A DNA stretch of 64,000 nt from Megasphaera hutchinsoni (GCF_001553405.1 NZ_KQ960955.1:105345-169344); one strand, 5' to 3'; numbered from the stretch's first letter, positions 29,416 through 38,405 are shown. Numbers and translations are program-made. The notes: a model not told the origin generated them from the sequence alone.

Positions 29416-30489
29416 CTAATGTGCTTGCTGAAATGATTTCATAAAGGTTGCCAAAGAAGCACAACTTTCTTCGGTTACTGCATTATATAAAGAAGCTCGA
29501 CACCCCCCTAACAACCGATGTCCTTTAAGCCCAATCATATTATTTTGAAGAGATGCTTGTAAAAACATTTTTTCTAATTCCGGTGTTGCTAAATGGAATG
29601 TAATATTCATAACACTTCGCGACTGTATATCTGCATGTCCACGATAAAAGCCATTGCTTTGATCAATTACCTCATAAATCATATCTGCTTTTTCTTTATT
29701 TCGTTGTGCTATTTTTTCTACCCCACCTTGCTGTTGTACCCACTGCAATACTTTATAAATAAAATAAATGCAAAAAACGGGCGGCGTATTATATACCGAA
29801 TGATGTTTAACATACGTATCATACCGCAACATATCAGGAATATCCCTTTTAGCTTTGTCTAAAAGCGTATCTTTTATAATTCCTACAACTACACCCGCTG
29901 GTCCAATATTTTTTTGTGCCCCCGCAAATATTAAGTCAAATTGAGAAATAGGAATAGGTCTACTTAAGAAATCACTTGATAAATCACCAAATAACGGAAT
30001 ATCAACTTGTGGATATGTCTGCCACTGTGTTCCATGAATCGTATTATTTGACGTCAAATAAATATAATCCGTTTGTGCTTTTATTGCTTGTGGCAATACC
30101 CGCGGAATGTGCGTAAATCCTTCTGCTTTAGTAGAAGCCACTTCATATACTTCACCAAACGCAGCAGCCGCTTTCATCGCCTTATCAGACCATACCCCTG
30201 TATTAATATACCCACCACGACAATGCAAAAAATTAAGTGCATGCATAACAAACTGCATACTTCCCCCACCTTGCATAAAAACAATGTGATAGTCCTTAGG
30301 AATATGCAATAAATCCCGTAATAACGTCTCTGTTTCAGCTTGTAACGTTTGATACGAATCACTACGATGACTCATTTCAATAACACTCATACCCGTACCT
30401 GCATAATCAAGAAATTCTGCTTGTACCTCTTGTAGTACAGATAAAGGCATAGCCGATGGTCCTGCATTAAAATTATGAACTCGTTTCAT
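29416..30489 (-). CDS. serC: Phosphoserine aminotransferase
   Basis: 357-residue PLP-dependent class V aminotransferase that converts 3-phosphohydroxypyruvate to phosphoserine. FNAGPSAMP at the N-terminus and the PLP lysine region FAGAQKNIGPAGV (Lys about residue 193) are diagnostic. It is the first gene of the serC-serA-phosphatase operon, directly after the Ser T-box terminator, with AGGAGG before the ATG. SerC also takes part in pyridoxal phosphate synthesis in some bacteria; no pdx genes are near. Confidence 0.97.
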   Translation of the reverse strand: MKRVHNFNAGPSAMPLSVLQEVQAEFLDYAGTGMSVIEMSHRSDSYQTLQAETETLLRDLLHIPKDYHIVFMQGGGSMQFVMHALNFLHCRGGYINTGVWSDKAMKAAAAFGEVYEVASTKAEGFTHIPRVLPQAIKAQTDYIYLTSNNTIHGTQWQTYPQVDIPLFGDLSSDFLSRPIPISQFDLIFAGAQKNIGPAGVVVGIIKDTLLDKAKRDIPDMLRYDTYVKHHSVYNTPPVFCIYFIYKVLQWVQQQGGVEKIAQRNKEKADMIYEVIDQSNGFYRGHADIQSRSVMNITFHLATPELEKMFLQASLQNNMIGLKGHRLLGGCRASLYNAVTEESCASLATFMKSFQQAH

Positions 30490-30505
30490 CCCTATTCCTC
30501 CTCAA

Positions 30506-30735
30506 AAAAAAGATTCCCATCCCTAAAAGGGACGAGAATCTATTCCCGCGTTGCCACCCAACTTGCTATAATAGCCTACTTGATATCGCTATAACAGGCG
30601 ATTCCTGTCAAATTCATCATTTGCAGCTCCAGAGCGGACACTCTTATCTTCGCACTAACTTCCACCACCGTTAGCTCTCTATAGCGAATAATAAAATTAT
30701 TCTCTTTCATAACTATTTTAATTATTCAATAAATT
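30506..30735 (-). promoter_or_regulatory. T-box riboswitch, serine specifier (UCC), controlling serC-serA-phosphatase
   Basis: On the minus strand the leader contains the T-box core UGGGUGGCAACGCGGG (30560-30545), followed by a terminator (stem GATTCTCGTCCC with GGGATGGGAATC, then a run of eight T). Stem I has an apical GAGAGCUAAC/GUUAG hairpin and a specifier loop in which UCC (30638-30636) sits where the codon should be, before CUCUGGAG. UCC is a serine codon, matching the genes. Uncharged tRNA-Ser should favour antitermination. Specifier position is by pattern; the core motif is clear. Confidence 0.9.
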
Positions 30736-30741
30736 AAACTT

Positions 30742-30770
30742 ATTATAAATATCCTTATCTAATTTGTCAA
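30742..30770 (-). promoter_or_regulatory. Promoter of the serine operon
   Basis: Consensus −35 TTGACA (30770-30765), 17-base spacer, −10 TATAAT (30747-30742). Predicted start about 30735, just before the T-box stem I. Confidence 0.88.
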
Positions 30771-30793
30771 CAAAAAGTAGAATATACTCATAT

Positions 30794-30817
30794 TTTAATG
30801 ACATATGTCATTAAAAG
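30794..30817 (-). terminator. Palindrome at the end of the pyrF-pyrE operon
   Basis: TTTTAATGACAT and its complement form a perfect 24-base palindrome that overlaps the stop codon of the membrane protein gene. There is little loop and only a weak T-run, so terminator function is possible, not certain. Confidence 0.4.
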
Positions 30818-31758
30818 TGTAAAATCGACCAAATCGAATGAGCCGTTGTCACCGTGGGTAAATCAACAAAGCCACTAGGTTGCGGTTGTATAATCATAAA
30901 CACCAAGGCCGCTACAAAGGTAATGCCCATGGTGATATAAGAAAAGGCTCCTTTTTCACTATACGTATACATACCAAAAAAACGAATCCCCAAAGAAGCT
31001 CCGATTGTAGCAAACAATGCGGCTAAAGAAAAATAGCTATAAAATCCATATGATGCCACTAAAGCGACAATAATAGCAATATTAATAACCATAGAATACA
31101 TCCGTGATAAGACAGTTATTTCCGTCCGTTTCATTGCTTGTAACCAATCTGCAATTTCCATTCCCGTTAATCCCGTCAAAAACGCCGTGCCATATAATAT
31201 CGCATCCCACGATTTACTAAACCGGCGTCTATCGCCAGCAAACCACATCAAAAGAACTATGCCAACAACCACTATCCCTACTACGGCAAAATAATACTGA
31301 GTAGGAATAACATGCACCACTCTAACTCCCACTACAGCCAAAATTGAAGCAATAACAGCCATCCGAATAATTTGATTTCTTGACGGTCGCACCTTTACAG
31401 GTAATGCCTGATACATTTTTGCAAATATTTCCGCTAAAAAAACAATGACAAAAAACACAATGCCAAAGAAAGGATTTACCAACGCCAAAGCAAAGGTAAT
31501 AACAATAGGAATCAAAAATTTAGCTCCCTTAAAAAACGTAAATGTTTGAAATTGTACCGGATATTTTTGTGAATAAGTCGTAAAATACGTAAACGCATTA
31601 AACATTAATAATGCCGCCACCGCTTGCTCTGGAATTGCGCCCATATACAAAAAGATAAAAATCATGCACATACTTAAATTCATACCTGTTAGGCGAGAAA
31701 AAACAGCACTAAATAAACCTGCTCCTACAAAAGGAAGAATGATCATAACACTTTCCAT
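30811..31758 (-). CDS. Multi-pass membrane protein, distantly TauE/SafE-like
   Basis: 315 residues with about eight transmembrane helices. The first part (small Gly-rich entry helix, then GAIPEQAVAALLMFNAFTYF) has the layout of TauE/SafE anion exporters, but the usual GxGGG motif is not present, so the family is tentative. It is the third gene after pyrF and pyrE (17-base gap to pyrE), suggesting cotranscription; a link to pyrimidine metabolism, for example uptake of a precursor, is only a guess from context. The start at 31758 has GGAGG before it. Confidence 0.75.
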   Translation of the reverse strand: MESVMIILPFVGAGLFSAVFSRLTGMNLSMCMIFIFLYMGAIPEQAVAALLMFNAFTYFTTYSQKYPVQFQTFTFFKGAKFLIPIVITFALALVNPFFGIVFFVIVFLAEIFAKMYQALPVKVRPSRNQIIRMAVIASILAVVGVRVVHVIPTQYYFAVVGIVVVGIVLLMWFAGDRRRFSKSWDAILYGTAFLTGLTGMEIADWLQAMKRTEITVLSRMYSMVINIAIIVALVASYGFYSYFSLAALFATIGASLGIRFFGMYTYSEKGAFSYITMGITFVAALVFMIIQPQPSGFVDLPTVTTAHSIWSILHF

Positions 31759-31774
31759 TGCTTTATTTCCTCCC

Positions 31775-32362
31775 TTATTTTAAATGATGACTGCCACGTT
31801 CTGTAATCGGTACCCCGTCCTTACATAACGGACACATATCAGGTTTATAAGTAGGTACGGTTAAATGCAATAATGCTTCCACTTGCTGTTGGGGCACCCC
31901 AAATTCAGCTTTATTTCCACTACGGTCTACTAATAAACCTACACCTACAATTTCTCCAGCAGCTTGCTTTACTACATCTACAACCTCTCGTACAGATCCA
32001 CCCGTAGTCACAATATCTTCCACAATCAAAACCCGTTCGCCTGGGGCAATGCGAAAACCTCTACGTAACGTCATAACCCCATTTTCTCGTTCCGTAAAAA
32101 TAGCCCGTGTTCCTAATGCTTTTCCCACTTCATGTGCTAATAAAATCCCCCCCGTCATAGGCCCGATAACAACTTGTACGTGCTTATCGGCAAACCGACG
32201 AGCTAATTCTTTACACAACATTTCTGTATATTCGGGATGTTGTAACACATTAAATTTTTCTACATAAAGAGGACTATGTAATCCCGATGTCAATAAAAAA
32301 TGCCCTTCTAAAATAGCCTTTGTCTGAATTAATAATTTTTTAACATTCTCTTCTGTCATCAT
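31775..32362 (-). CDS. pyrE: Orotate phosphoribosyltransferase
   Basis: 195-residue PyrE that joins orotate and PRPP to make OMP, step five of pyrimidine synthesis. The PRPP loop reads VLIVEDIVTTGGSV (about 116-129), and GPMTGGILLAHEVG near 67-80 is characteristic. A CPLC segment near the C-terminus is typical of the Firmicute/archaeal-like long PyrE. It lies 6 bases after pyrF and is coupled with it. No PyrR attenuator was seen upstream of pyrF. Confidence 0.95.
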   Translation of the reverse strand: MMTEENVKKLLIQTKAILEGHFLLTSGLHSPLYVEKFNVLQHPEYTEMLCKELARRFADKHVQVVIGPMTGGILLAHEVGKALGTRAIFTERENGVMTLRRGFRIAPGERVLIVEDIVTTGGSVREVVDVVKQAAGEIVGVGLLVDRSGNKAEFGVPQQQVEALLHLTVPTYKPDMCPLCKDGVPITERGSHHLK

Positions 32363-32368
32363 ATATAT

Positions 32369-33082
32369 CTATACCTCCCGTATTTCTTCTATTATTTTTT
32401 CTGCTGCCTCTTGAGGATTAATCGCAGCCGTAATCGGTCTTCCTATAACCAAATAAGAGGCACCATTACGCAACGCTTGTGCTGGTGTAGCAATACGTTT
32501 TTGATCTTGTGACATAGAAAACGCTGGACGAATCCCTGGAGTAACAATAAGAAAATCTGAACCATATTGCTGACGAACCACCTTGGCTTCATGCGGAGAA
32601 GATATCATTCCATCAACTCCTGCCAACCGGGCAACTGAAGCCAAACAGCTTACTTCTTGTGATACATCAAAAGCACCGCCTATTTCTTGCCAATCTTTCG
32701 TATCCATACTAGTCAAAATGGTCACTGCTAAAATCTTCGGTCGTTTAACCCCCTTTATCTCCGCTTCTTGTTTTGCTGCTTCTACCGCAGCTGATAACAT
32801 CGTTCTACCTCCTAATCCATGTACCGTGACTAAATCAACGCCTAACCGCGTTAAAGCACGCACACTCTGTGCTACCGTATGAGGAATATCATGTAACTTT
32901 AAATCCAAAAACACCTGCTTATTTGCTTGTTTCAAATAAGTAATTGCGTCAATGCCAACACTATAAAATAACTCCATTCCCACCTTATAAAACGATACGC
33001 TATCGCCTAACTGGGTAACCATCTGCTTCATATCCTCCATCGTATGCATATCCAAAGCTACGATAATTCGCTCATCTCTCAT
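32369..33082 (-). CDS. pyrF: Orotidine 5'-phosphate decarboxylase
   Basis: 237-residue PyrF, last step of UMP synthesis (OMP to UMP). IIVALDMHTMEDM begins the barrel; the catalytic Lys-x-x-x-Asp-like block FLDLKLHDIPHTV is complete (about 58-70), and TPGIRPAF gives the phosphate-binding region. The ATG at 33082 has GGGAGG 6-7 bases before it; the upstream ATG pair at 33100 lies before the ribosome-binding site and is rejected. It is followed directly by pyrE and the membrane protein gene. Confidence 0.96.
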   Translation of the reverse strand: MRDERIIVALDMHTMEDMKQMVTQLGDSVSFYKVGMELFYSVGIDAITYLKQANKQVFLDLKLHDIPHTVAQSVRALTRLGVDLVTVHGLGGRTMLSAAVEAAKQEAEIKGVKRPKILAVTILTSMDTKDWQEIGGAFDVSQEVSCLASVARLAGVDGMISSPHEAKVVRQQYGSDFLIVTPGIRPAFSMSQDQKRIATPAQALRNGASYLVIGRPITAAINPQEAAEKIIEEIREV

Positions 33083-33208
33083 CAATACGCCTCCCATCAA
33101 AACATCACATCGCCTATGCTCTCATATATTCTTTTCATTATGTCATGCTATCTTCCCACTGTCAACGAATGAACACAAAAACCAATCAGCTCCTTTCCAA
33201 AGCAAAAC

Positions 33209-35251
33209 TTAATGATTCAATATTCTCGTAAAATGCCCACCAAAGCGACGGCTAATTTTCTCTATAATCGCAACTTCATCTATATTACCTTGCACATATA
33301 AGGTTGCCGCTTCTCTTGCTGCTATCAAAATATCAATATCCCCTAAAATATTCGCAACTTTTAAATCAGGTAACCCATGCTGAACATAACCAAATAGTCG
33401 TCCTGCACCACGCAATAACAAATCTTTTTCCGATAACGCAAATCCATCATGAATCGTTTCCATCCAATGTAACCGTTGCTGTGTTTCCTTATTCTTTCCT
33501 TTAGCCAAAAGAATACAATAAGACTGTGCTGTACCTCTACCAACACGACCGCGCAATTGATGCAATTGGGCCAAGCCAAATCGTTCTGCATCTTCAATAA
33601 CCATAATCGTCGCATTCGGTACATTCACTCCCACTTCAATAACACTTGTGGCCACTAACAAATCAATCTTCCCTTGCTGAAAAGCTGTCATGATTTCTTC
33701 TTTTTCTGTACTGCCTAACTGCCCGTGAACCAAAGCACAACGAAATTCAGTAAAAACCTGCGTACTTAACTTTTCATATAATGCCGTTGCGGCCTGTACA
33801 TCTAAATGAGCCGATTCTTCTACTAACGGACATACCACATAACATTGTTGCCCTTGCATCATTATCTTTTTCATGAATTGATACATCCGTGCCCGCATAG
33901 CTTCGCCTATAACATAGGTTTTAACAATTTGCCTGCCTGGTGGCATCTCCCGAATCGAAGATACATCTAAATCACCATATACAGAAAGTGCTAACGTTCT
34001 AGGAATAGGCGTTGCTGTCATAAATAAAACATGTGGTGCTTTCCCTTTATTTTGTAAAATAGCACGTTGCCGTACACCAAATCGATGCTGCTCATCCGTT
34101 ACCACTAAGCCTAATTGTGAAAAAATAACATCAGGCTGTAATAACGCATGTGTACCGATAAGAATGTGAATAGTTCCTTGCTGCAATTCTTCTACTAATT
34201 GTTTTCGTTGAGTACGATTTATTCTACCCGTCAACAACGCAATTTTTACAGGAAAAGATTGGAAAAGGCGTGAAAACTCTTCAAAGTGTTGTGTCGCTAA
34301 TATTTCTGTTGGTGCCATCAATACCCCTTGATATCCATTTTCTACTACCTTTAATAACGCCAAAGCAGCAACCACCGTTTTTCCCGACCCTACATCGCCC
34401 TGAATAAGACGTTGCATCGGCACATCCCCTTCCATATCATCTTGGATATCTAAAAATGCCTTTATCTGACCCTTCGTGAGCGTAAAAGAAAGAGAGGAAA
34501 TAAATTGCTTTAACAACGCTCCATTAACCGTACATTTAACCCCTTTTACCATACGTTCATGTCGTCTTCTCAATAATAGTCCTAATTGTAAATCAAACAA
34601 CTCTTCAAAAGCTAATTGCTTTCGAGCCTTTTGCTGAACTTCCATCGTTTTTGGGAAATGCATTTTTTCATATGCTTCATAAGTACTCATACAACGATAA
34701 GGATTGACCACAAACCCTTGTTGAGGCTCTGAGTCTATACTATTTCTTTGTTTTACTAATGCCAAAGCTGCCTGTACCGCCTTACGAATATCCTGCTGCC
34801 GTAACCCCTCCGTCAAACCATACAGCGGAAGTAACGCTTCATAAACACAACACCCTTGTTCTATTTCAGGATTATTCATTTGCCATATCCCATATGATAA
34901 TGTGGCATTACCAAAAACCGTAACCTGCGAAAATAAAGAAAGACTTTTCTTTTTATACGGTTGATTAAACCATATCAATTCTACCATTCCCGTATCATCA
35001 GAAACACGTACCTTAAGTATAGATAAACCTTTGCGAGGATGAATTTCTTGAATTTGCTGAATAACTCCACAAACCAGTACTTTTTTATCCCCCCATCGTC
35101 CTATACTTCTTATCGGTACAATATGTTGCCGATCTTCATATTGACGCGGGAAATATTGTAATAAGTCTTGTATCGTATGAATTCCCAAGCGAGCAAAAAG
35201 TGCCTGTTTTTTTGCTCCAATACCTTTCAATTGGCACAATGAATCATTCAT
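33209..35251 (-). CDS. recG: ATP-dependent DNA helicase RecG
   Basis: 680-residue RecG, which remodels stalled forks and Holliday junctions. An N-terminal wedge/OB domain (about 1-190) is followed by two RecA-like helicase domains with Walker A GDVGSGKTVVA, DEQH box VTDEQHRFGVRQR, MTATPIPRTL, and motif VI QLRGRVGRG. The C-terminal TRG region includes ARLHW-like QQRLHWM and DLLLRGAGRLFGYVQHG. Length is typical. It is divergent from rpmB, with both promoters in the 142-base gap. Confidence 0.97.
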   Translation of the reverse strand: MNDSLCQLKGIGAKKQALFARLGIHTIQDLLQYFPRQYEDRQHIVPIRSIGRWGDKKVLVCGVIQQIQEIHPRKGLSILKVRVSDDTGMVELIWFNQPYKKKSLSLFSQVTVFGNATLSYGIWQMNNPEIEQGCCVYEALLPLYGLTEGLRQQDIRKAVQAALALVKQRNSIDSEPQQGFVVNPYRCMSTYEAYEKMHFPKTMEVQQKARKQLAFEELFDLQLGLLLRRRHERMVKGVKCTVNGALLKQFISSLSFTLTKGQIKAFLDIQDDMEGDVPMQRLIQGDVGSGKTVVAALALLKVVENGYQGVLMAPTEILATQHFEEFSRLFQSFPVKIALLTGRINRTQRKQLVEELQQGTIHILIGTHALLQPDVIFSQLGLVVTDEQHRFGVRQRAILQNKGKAPHVLFMTATPIPRTLALSVYGDLDVSSIREMPPGRQIVKTYVIGEAMRARMYQFMKKIMMQGQQCYVVCPLVEESAHLDVQAATALYEKLSTQVFTEFRCALVHGQLGSTEKEEIMTAFQQGKIDLLVATSVIEVGVNVPNATIMVIEDAERFGLAQLHQLRGRVGRGTAQSYCILLAKGKNKETQQRLHWMETIHDGFALSEKDLLLRGAGRLFGYVQHGLPDLKVANILGDIDILIAAREAATLYVQGNIDEVAIIEKISRRFGGHFTRILNH

Positions 35252-35324
35252 AAATAAACCTCTCTCATATCTATATATATTTTCATTGTATCACATTCCC
35301 ATAAAACAAGTTAAAAAATAAATC

Positions 35325-35353
35325 TTGCTTTAGAACTTTATTTATGATAAACT
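35325..35353 (+). promoter_or_regulatory. rpmB promoter
   Basis: −35 TTGCTT (35325-35330), 17-base spacer, −10 TAAACT (35348-35353), about 40 bases before the rpmB start codon. Confidence 0.65.
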
Positions 35354-35393
35354 TTGTATGTTGTACTGTGAGTGGTGCAGGGAGGTGTGACCA

Positions 35394-35585
35394 GTGGCAA
35401 ACTATTGCGAAATTTGTGGCAAAGGTAAAATGAGCGGGATGAATGTCAGCCATTCCCATTTAAAAACCAAAAGAACCTGGAAACCGAATATCCAGAAAGT
35501 ACGCGCTATGGTAGAAGGTGAAGTGAAACATGTTAATGTCTGCACTCGTTGCCTTCGTTCCGACAAAGTTCAGCGTGATGTGTAA
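35394..35585 (+). CDS. rpmB: 50S ribosomal protein L28
   Basis: 63-residue L28. Two CxxC pairs (Cys5, Cys8 and Cys50, Cys53) show the zinc-binding form rather than the Zn-free paralogue, so zinc is needed for its fold. NVSHSHLKTKRTWKPN is the conserved rRNA-binding block. The start codon is GTG, preceded by GGGAGG 8 bases upstream. Monocistronic, with a very stable terminator after it. It stands next to recG as in several Firmicutes. Confidence 0.97.
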   Translation: MANYCEICGKGKMSGMNVSHSHLKTKRTWKPNIQKVRAMVEGEVKHVNVCTRCLRSDKVQRDV

Positions 35586-35586
35586 T

Positions 35587-35637
35587 AGTATATAAAAAGA
35601 GATGATTCATGAGGAATCATCTCTTTTTATATACTAT
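35587..35637. terminator. rpmB terminator (bidirectional)
   Basis: A 23-bp perfect stem (35587-35609 with 35615-35637) closed by a 5-base loop, with A-run and T-run symmetry. It directly follows the rpmB stop. Confidence 0.92.
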
Positions 35638-35650
35638 GGTTTCTTCTCTA

Positions 35651-35682
35651 CAAAAGCTATCTTTTACCTAAGATAGCTTTTG
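35651..35682. terminator. Second hairpin between rpmB and tRNA-Ala
   Basis: CAAAAGCTATCTT (35651-35663) pairs with its complement (35670-35682) around a 6-base loop. It lies 40 bases past the 3' end of the minus-strand tRNA and could end its transcript. Confidence 0.6.
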
Positions 35683-35722
35683 TATTACTACGTAAAAATA
35701 AATAGTTCAATTTCAAATTCTT

Positions 35723-35798
35723 TGGTGGAGATACGCGGGATCAAACCGCTGACATCTCGAATGCCATTCAATCACTCTCCCAGCTGAGCTATACCCCC
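35723..35798 (-). tRNA. tRNA-Ala(GGC), mutated and possibly a pseudogene
   Basis: A 76-base cloverleaf with encoded CCA. Acceptor stem GGGGGTA/TATCTCC keeps the G3-U70 pair that identifies alanine tRNA, and the loop ATGGCAT gives anticodon GGC. Several changes weaken it: A27 faces G43, G41 is in a wobble, A49 faces G65, and the invariant C56 of the T-loop is U (loop TTTGATC), losing the G19-C56 tertiary pair. The upstream sequence has no good promoter. It may be decayed or specialised. Confidence 0.75.
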
Positions 35799-36119
35799 AT
35801 ATATAATTGTATATAGTTATTAATATAACATACCTTCATGCCTTCATTCATATATCAATAAATCCCTATTTTTATCTGTACATTTTTATTCAACTTCTAT
35901 TGCAAATGAATACAACTATTAATGTACAAGGTGTCATACCTAATAATCATATGTACCTATCTTGAATACCAAAATTGTAAGTGTTTATTTTTTTAAAAAA
36001 TAATCTCATAGCGTTATAATAAAACAAATTATTTTGTGTTTTTCTTGTTTTTTTTAATCAGATACAATAAAACAAAACAAATTTATCTATGCGTATTAAT
36101 TATTTTATATTTGCACCTG
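35799..36119. other. AT-rich gap between tRNA-Ala and the gdhA promoter
   Basis: About 320 bases, strongly AT-rich with A- and T-tracts near 35990-36080. I see no gene, no DnaA-box cluster and no convincing structured RNA. It probably carries upstream control sequence for gdhA. Confidence 0.5.
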
Positions 36120-36147
36120 TTGCATTATTCAAAAATTGTGTTATGAT
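36120..36147 (+). promoter_or_regulatory. gdhA promoter
   Basis: −35 TTGCAT (36120-36125), 16-base spacer, extended −10 TGTTATGAT with TATGAT at 36142-36147, about 45 bases before the gdhA ATG. Confidence 0.65.
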
Positions 36148-36197
36148 GAACTTGTAATTACAAAAGCTGTCTAAATTATTTTTTCGAGGTGATTGTT

Positions 36198-37547
36198 ATG
36201 AATAATTATGTAGAACAAGTAATTAACGCTGTTCGTCAAAAACATCAAAACGAACCTGAATTTGTGCAAACCGTTGAAGAGGTTCTCTCTTCGATATCTA
36301 CCGTTGTGGATAATCATCCTGAATACGAAAAATATGATTTATTATCGCGTTTAGTAGAACCAGAACGGCAATTTATTTTCCGCGTTGTTTGGGAAGATGA
36401 TAAAGGTAATTATCATACCAATACAGGCTACCGTTTCCAATTTAATGGTGCAATTGGACCATACAAAGGTGGCTTGCGTTTCCAAAAGAACGTATATTCT
36501 GGAATTATAAAATTCCTCGGGTTTGAACAAATTTTTAAAAACGCTTTAACGGGCTTGCCTATCGGCGGTGGCAAAGGCGGTTCTGACTTTGATCCCACAG
36601 GCAAATCCGATGCAGAAATCATGCGGTTCTGCCAAAGCTATATGCAAGCGTTATATCGCTATATTGGTCCTGATGTTGACGTTCCTGCAGGAGACATGGG
36701 CGTCGGTGGTCGTGAAATCGGGTACTTGTATGGGGAATATCGTCGCTTAAAAGGTGCTTTTGAAAACGGCGTATTAACAGGTAAAGGCTTTAGTTACGGT
36801 GGTTCATTAATTCGCCCTGAAGCAACTGGTTATGGTGCAATTTATTATTTACTCAACGTATTAAAAGACGATGGTCAAGATATTAAAGGTAAAACTATTG
36901 CTGCCTCCGGCTTTGGTAATGTAACTTGGGGACTTTGCAAAAAAGCAAAAGAATTGGGTGCTAAAGTAATTACCTTATCTGGTCCTGATGGCTATATTTA
37001 TGATCCCGATGGCGTAAGTACCGATGAAAAAGTAGAATACTTATTAGAAATGCGTAGTAGCGGTCGCAACTGCGTAAAAGATTATGCAGATAAATTCGGC
37101 GTAGAATTCTTCCCTGGCGAAAAACCTTGGGGACGCAAAGCTGATATTGTAATGCCTTCAGCTATGCAAAACGATGTACATATGGAACAAGCAAAACAAA
37201 TTGCCGCTAATAAAGTTCGTTATTATATCGAAGTAGCAAACATGCCAACTACTAATGACGCTTTAAATTACTTGTTAGAACAAAAAGATATGATCGTAGC
37301 TCCGGCTAAAGCCGTAAATGCTGGTGGCGTTGCCGTATCTGCTTTAGAAATGAGCCAAAACAGCGAACGCCTAGTTTGGACAGAAGAAGAAGTCGATCAA
37401 AAATTACAACACATCATGAATACAATTTACAAAAACAGCAAAGACGCTGCTGCTCGTAACGGATTAGGATATAACCTCGTAGCTGGAGCTAATATTGCAG
37501 GTTTTGAACGCATTGCAGATGCTATGATTGCACAAGGCGTATTCTAA
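36198..37547 (+). CDS. gdhA: Glutamate dehydrogenase (probably NADP-specific)
   Basis: 449-residue hexameric glutamate dehydrogenase that interconverts glutamate and 2-oxoglutarate plus ammonium. The substrate loop GPYKGGLRFQKNV and the catalytic lysine block LPIGGGKGGSDFDP (about 118-131), followed by PAGDMGVGGREIGYLYGEYRR, are diagnostic. The Rossmann motif is GFGNVTWG near 239. Length and similarity to the E. coli GdhA form suggest NADP use and ammonium assimilation. The ATG at 36198 has GAGGTG 6 bases upstream; an upstream in-frame GTG overlaps that site. It stands alone with its own promoter and terminator. Confidence 0.96.
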   Translation: MNNYVEQVINAVRQKHQNEPEFVQTVEEVLSSISTVVDNHPEYEKYDLLSRLVEPERQFIFRVVWEDDKGNYHTNTGYRFQFNGAIGPYKGGLRFQKNVYSGIIKFLGFEQIFKNALTGLPIGGGKGGSDFDPTGKSDAEIMRFCQSYMQALYRYIGPDVDVPAGDMGVGGREIGYLYGEYRRLKGAFENGVLTGKGFSYGGSLIRPEATGYGAIYYLLNVLKDDGQDIKGKTIAASGFGNVTWGLCKKAKELGAKVITLSGPDGYIYDPDGVSTDEKVEYLLEMRSSGRNCVKDYADKFGVEFFPGEKPWGRKADIVMPSAMQNDVHMEQAKQIAANKVRYYIEVANMPTTNDALNYLLEQKDMIVAPAKAVNAGGVAVSALEMSQNSERLVWTEEEVDQKLQHIMNTIYKNSKDAAARNGLGYNLVAGANIAGFERIADAMIAQGVF

Positions 37548-37595
37548 TTGTAATACCCTTGCAACCATATACAAGATGACCATTCATACACACCT

Positions 37596-37632
37596 ATGAC
37601 GGTGAAGCACATTGCTTCACCGTCATATTTTA
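37596..37632 (+). terminator. gdhA terminator
   Basis: ATGACGGTGAAGC (37596-37608) pairs with its complement (37614-37626), then ATTTTATT. It may also serve the convergent amidase gene. Confidence 0.85.
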
Positions 37633-37640
37633 TTACTTAC

Positions 37641-38405
37641 CTAATATAAATCTTTGCGTATATCAGCTTGTACAGGAATCTTATTCCGTATTTCTACAAC
37701 CGTTTCTGGTTTTATTTCACCTTCAATAATCTCGTCCTCTATACCTGCTTGAACTAAAATATTACCCCATGGATCTATCACTTGAGAATGTCCATACAAA
37801 ATAGAACCACACGTATTGACAGCCACTACATAACATTGATGTTCAATCGCCCGTGCACGATTCAATAAATCCCAATGCATCCCTCGTTTCGTAGGCCAAG
37901 CAGCAGAAACAAATAAAACATCACAAGGTTCATTCATTACTTTTTGTATCCATCCCCCAAAACGCAAATCATAGCAAAGAATCGCCCCCATAGAAATTCC
38001 ATCTAACTGCCATCTACCACACCTAAAGCCAGCAGAAAAATATTCATCTTCATGTCCCCGTGTAAATAAATGCACTTTATCATAAGTACAAACAATTTCA
38101 CCCGTACGAGTTACCGTATATAATCGATTATACAATCGCTTTTGCTCGCGTACAGCTACGGAACCACCTATGATATGTACCCCTAACGTCGTCGCTAACC
38201 GCTGTAAAAACGCTTGCGTATAATTCCCCTTTTCATCGGCTATATCATAAATATTTTTAGGAAAAAAACCCGTATTCCACAGTTCAGGTAATACCAGCAC
38301 CTCATTTCCCTGCTTTGCTGCTTTAATAATATATTTTTCAGCCATAGCATAATTATATTCACAATCCCCTAATCGTACATTCCATTGTATACCTGCAACT
38401 TTCAT
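37641..38405 (-). CDS. Nitrilase-family amidohydrolase (omega-amidase-like)
   Basis: 254-residue carbon-nitrogen hydrolase with the full catalytic triad: Glu41 in VLPELWNTGF, Lys110 in TYDKVHLF and Cys144 in AILCYDLRFG. The FTRGHEDEYFSAG segment after the lysine resembles YafV/Nit2 omega-amidases, which hydrolyse 2-oxoglutaramate or 2-oxosuccinamate as metabolite repair. The exact substrate cannot be read from sequence. It is convergent with gdhA, which makes or consumes 2-oxoglutarate; a functional tie is possible but not shown. Divergent from ybaK. Confidence 0.88.
   Translation of the reverse strand: MKVAGIQWNVRLGDCEYNYAMAEKYIIKAAKQGNEVLVLPELWNTGFFPKNIYDIADEKGNYTQAFLQRLATTLGVHIIGGSVAVREQKRLYNRLYTVTRTGEIVCTYDKVHLFTRGHEDEYFSAGFRCGRWQLDGISMGAILCYDLRFGGWIQKVMNEPCDVLFVSAAWPTKRGMHWDLLNRARAIEHQCYVVAVNTCGSILYGHSQVIDPWGNILVQAGIEDEIIEGEIKPETVVEIRNKIPVQADIRKDLY

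Noticed and set aside
35799..36119. AT-rich gap as replication origin
   Set aside because: No cluster of DnaA boxes and no dnaA/dnaN genes nearby; AT-richness alone is not enough.
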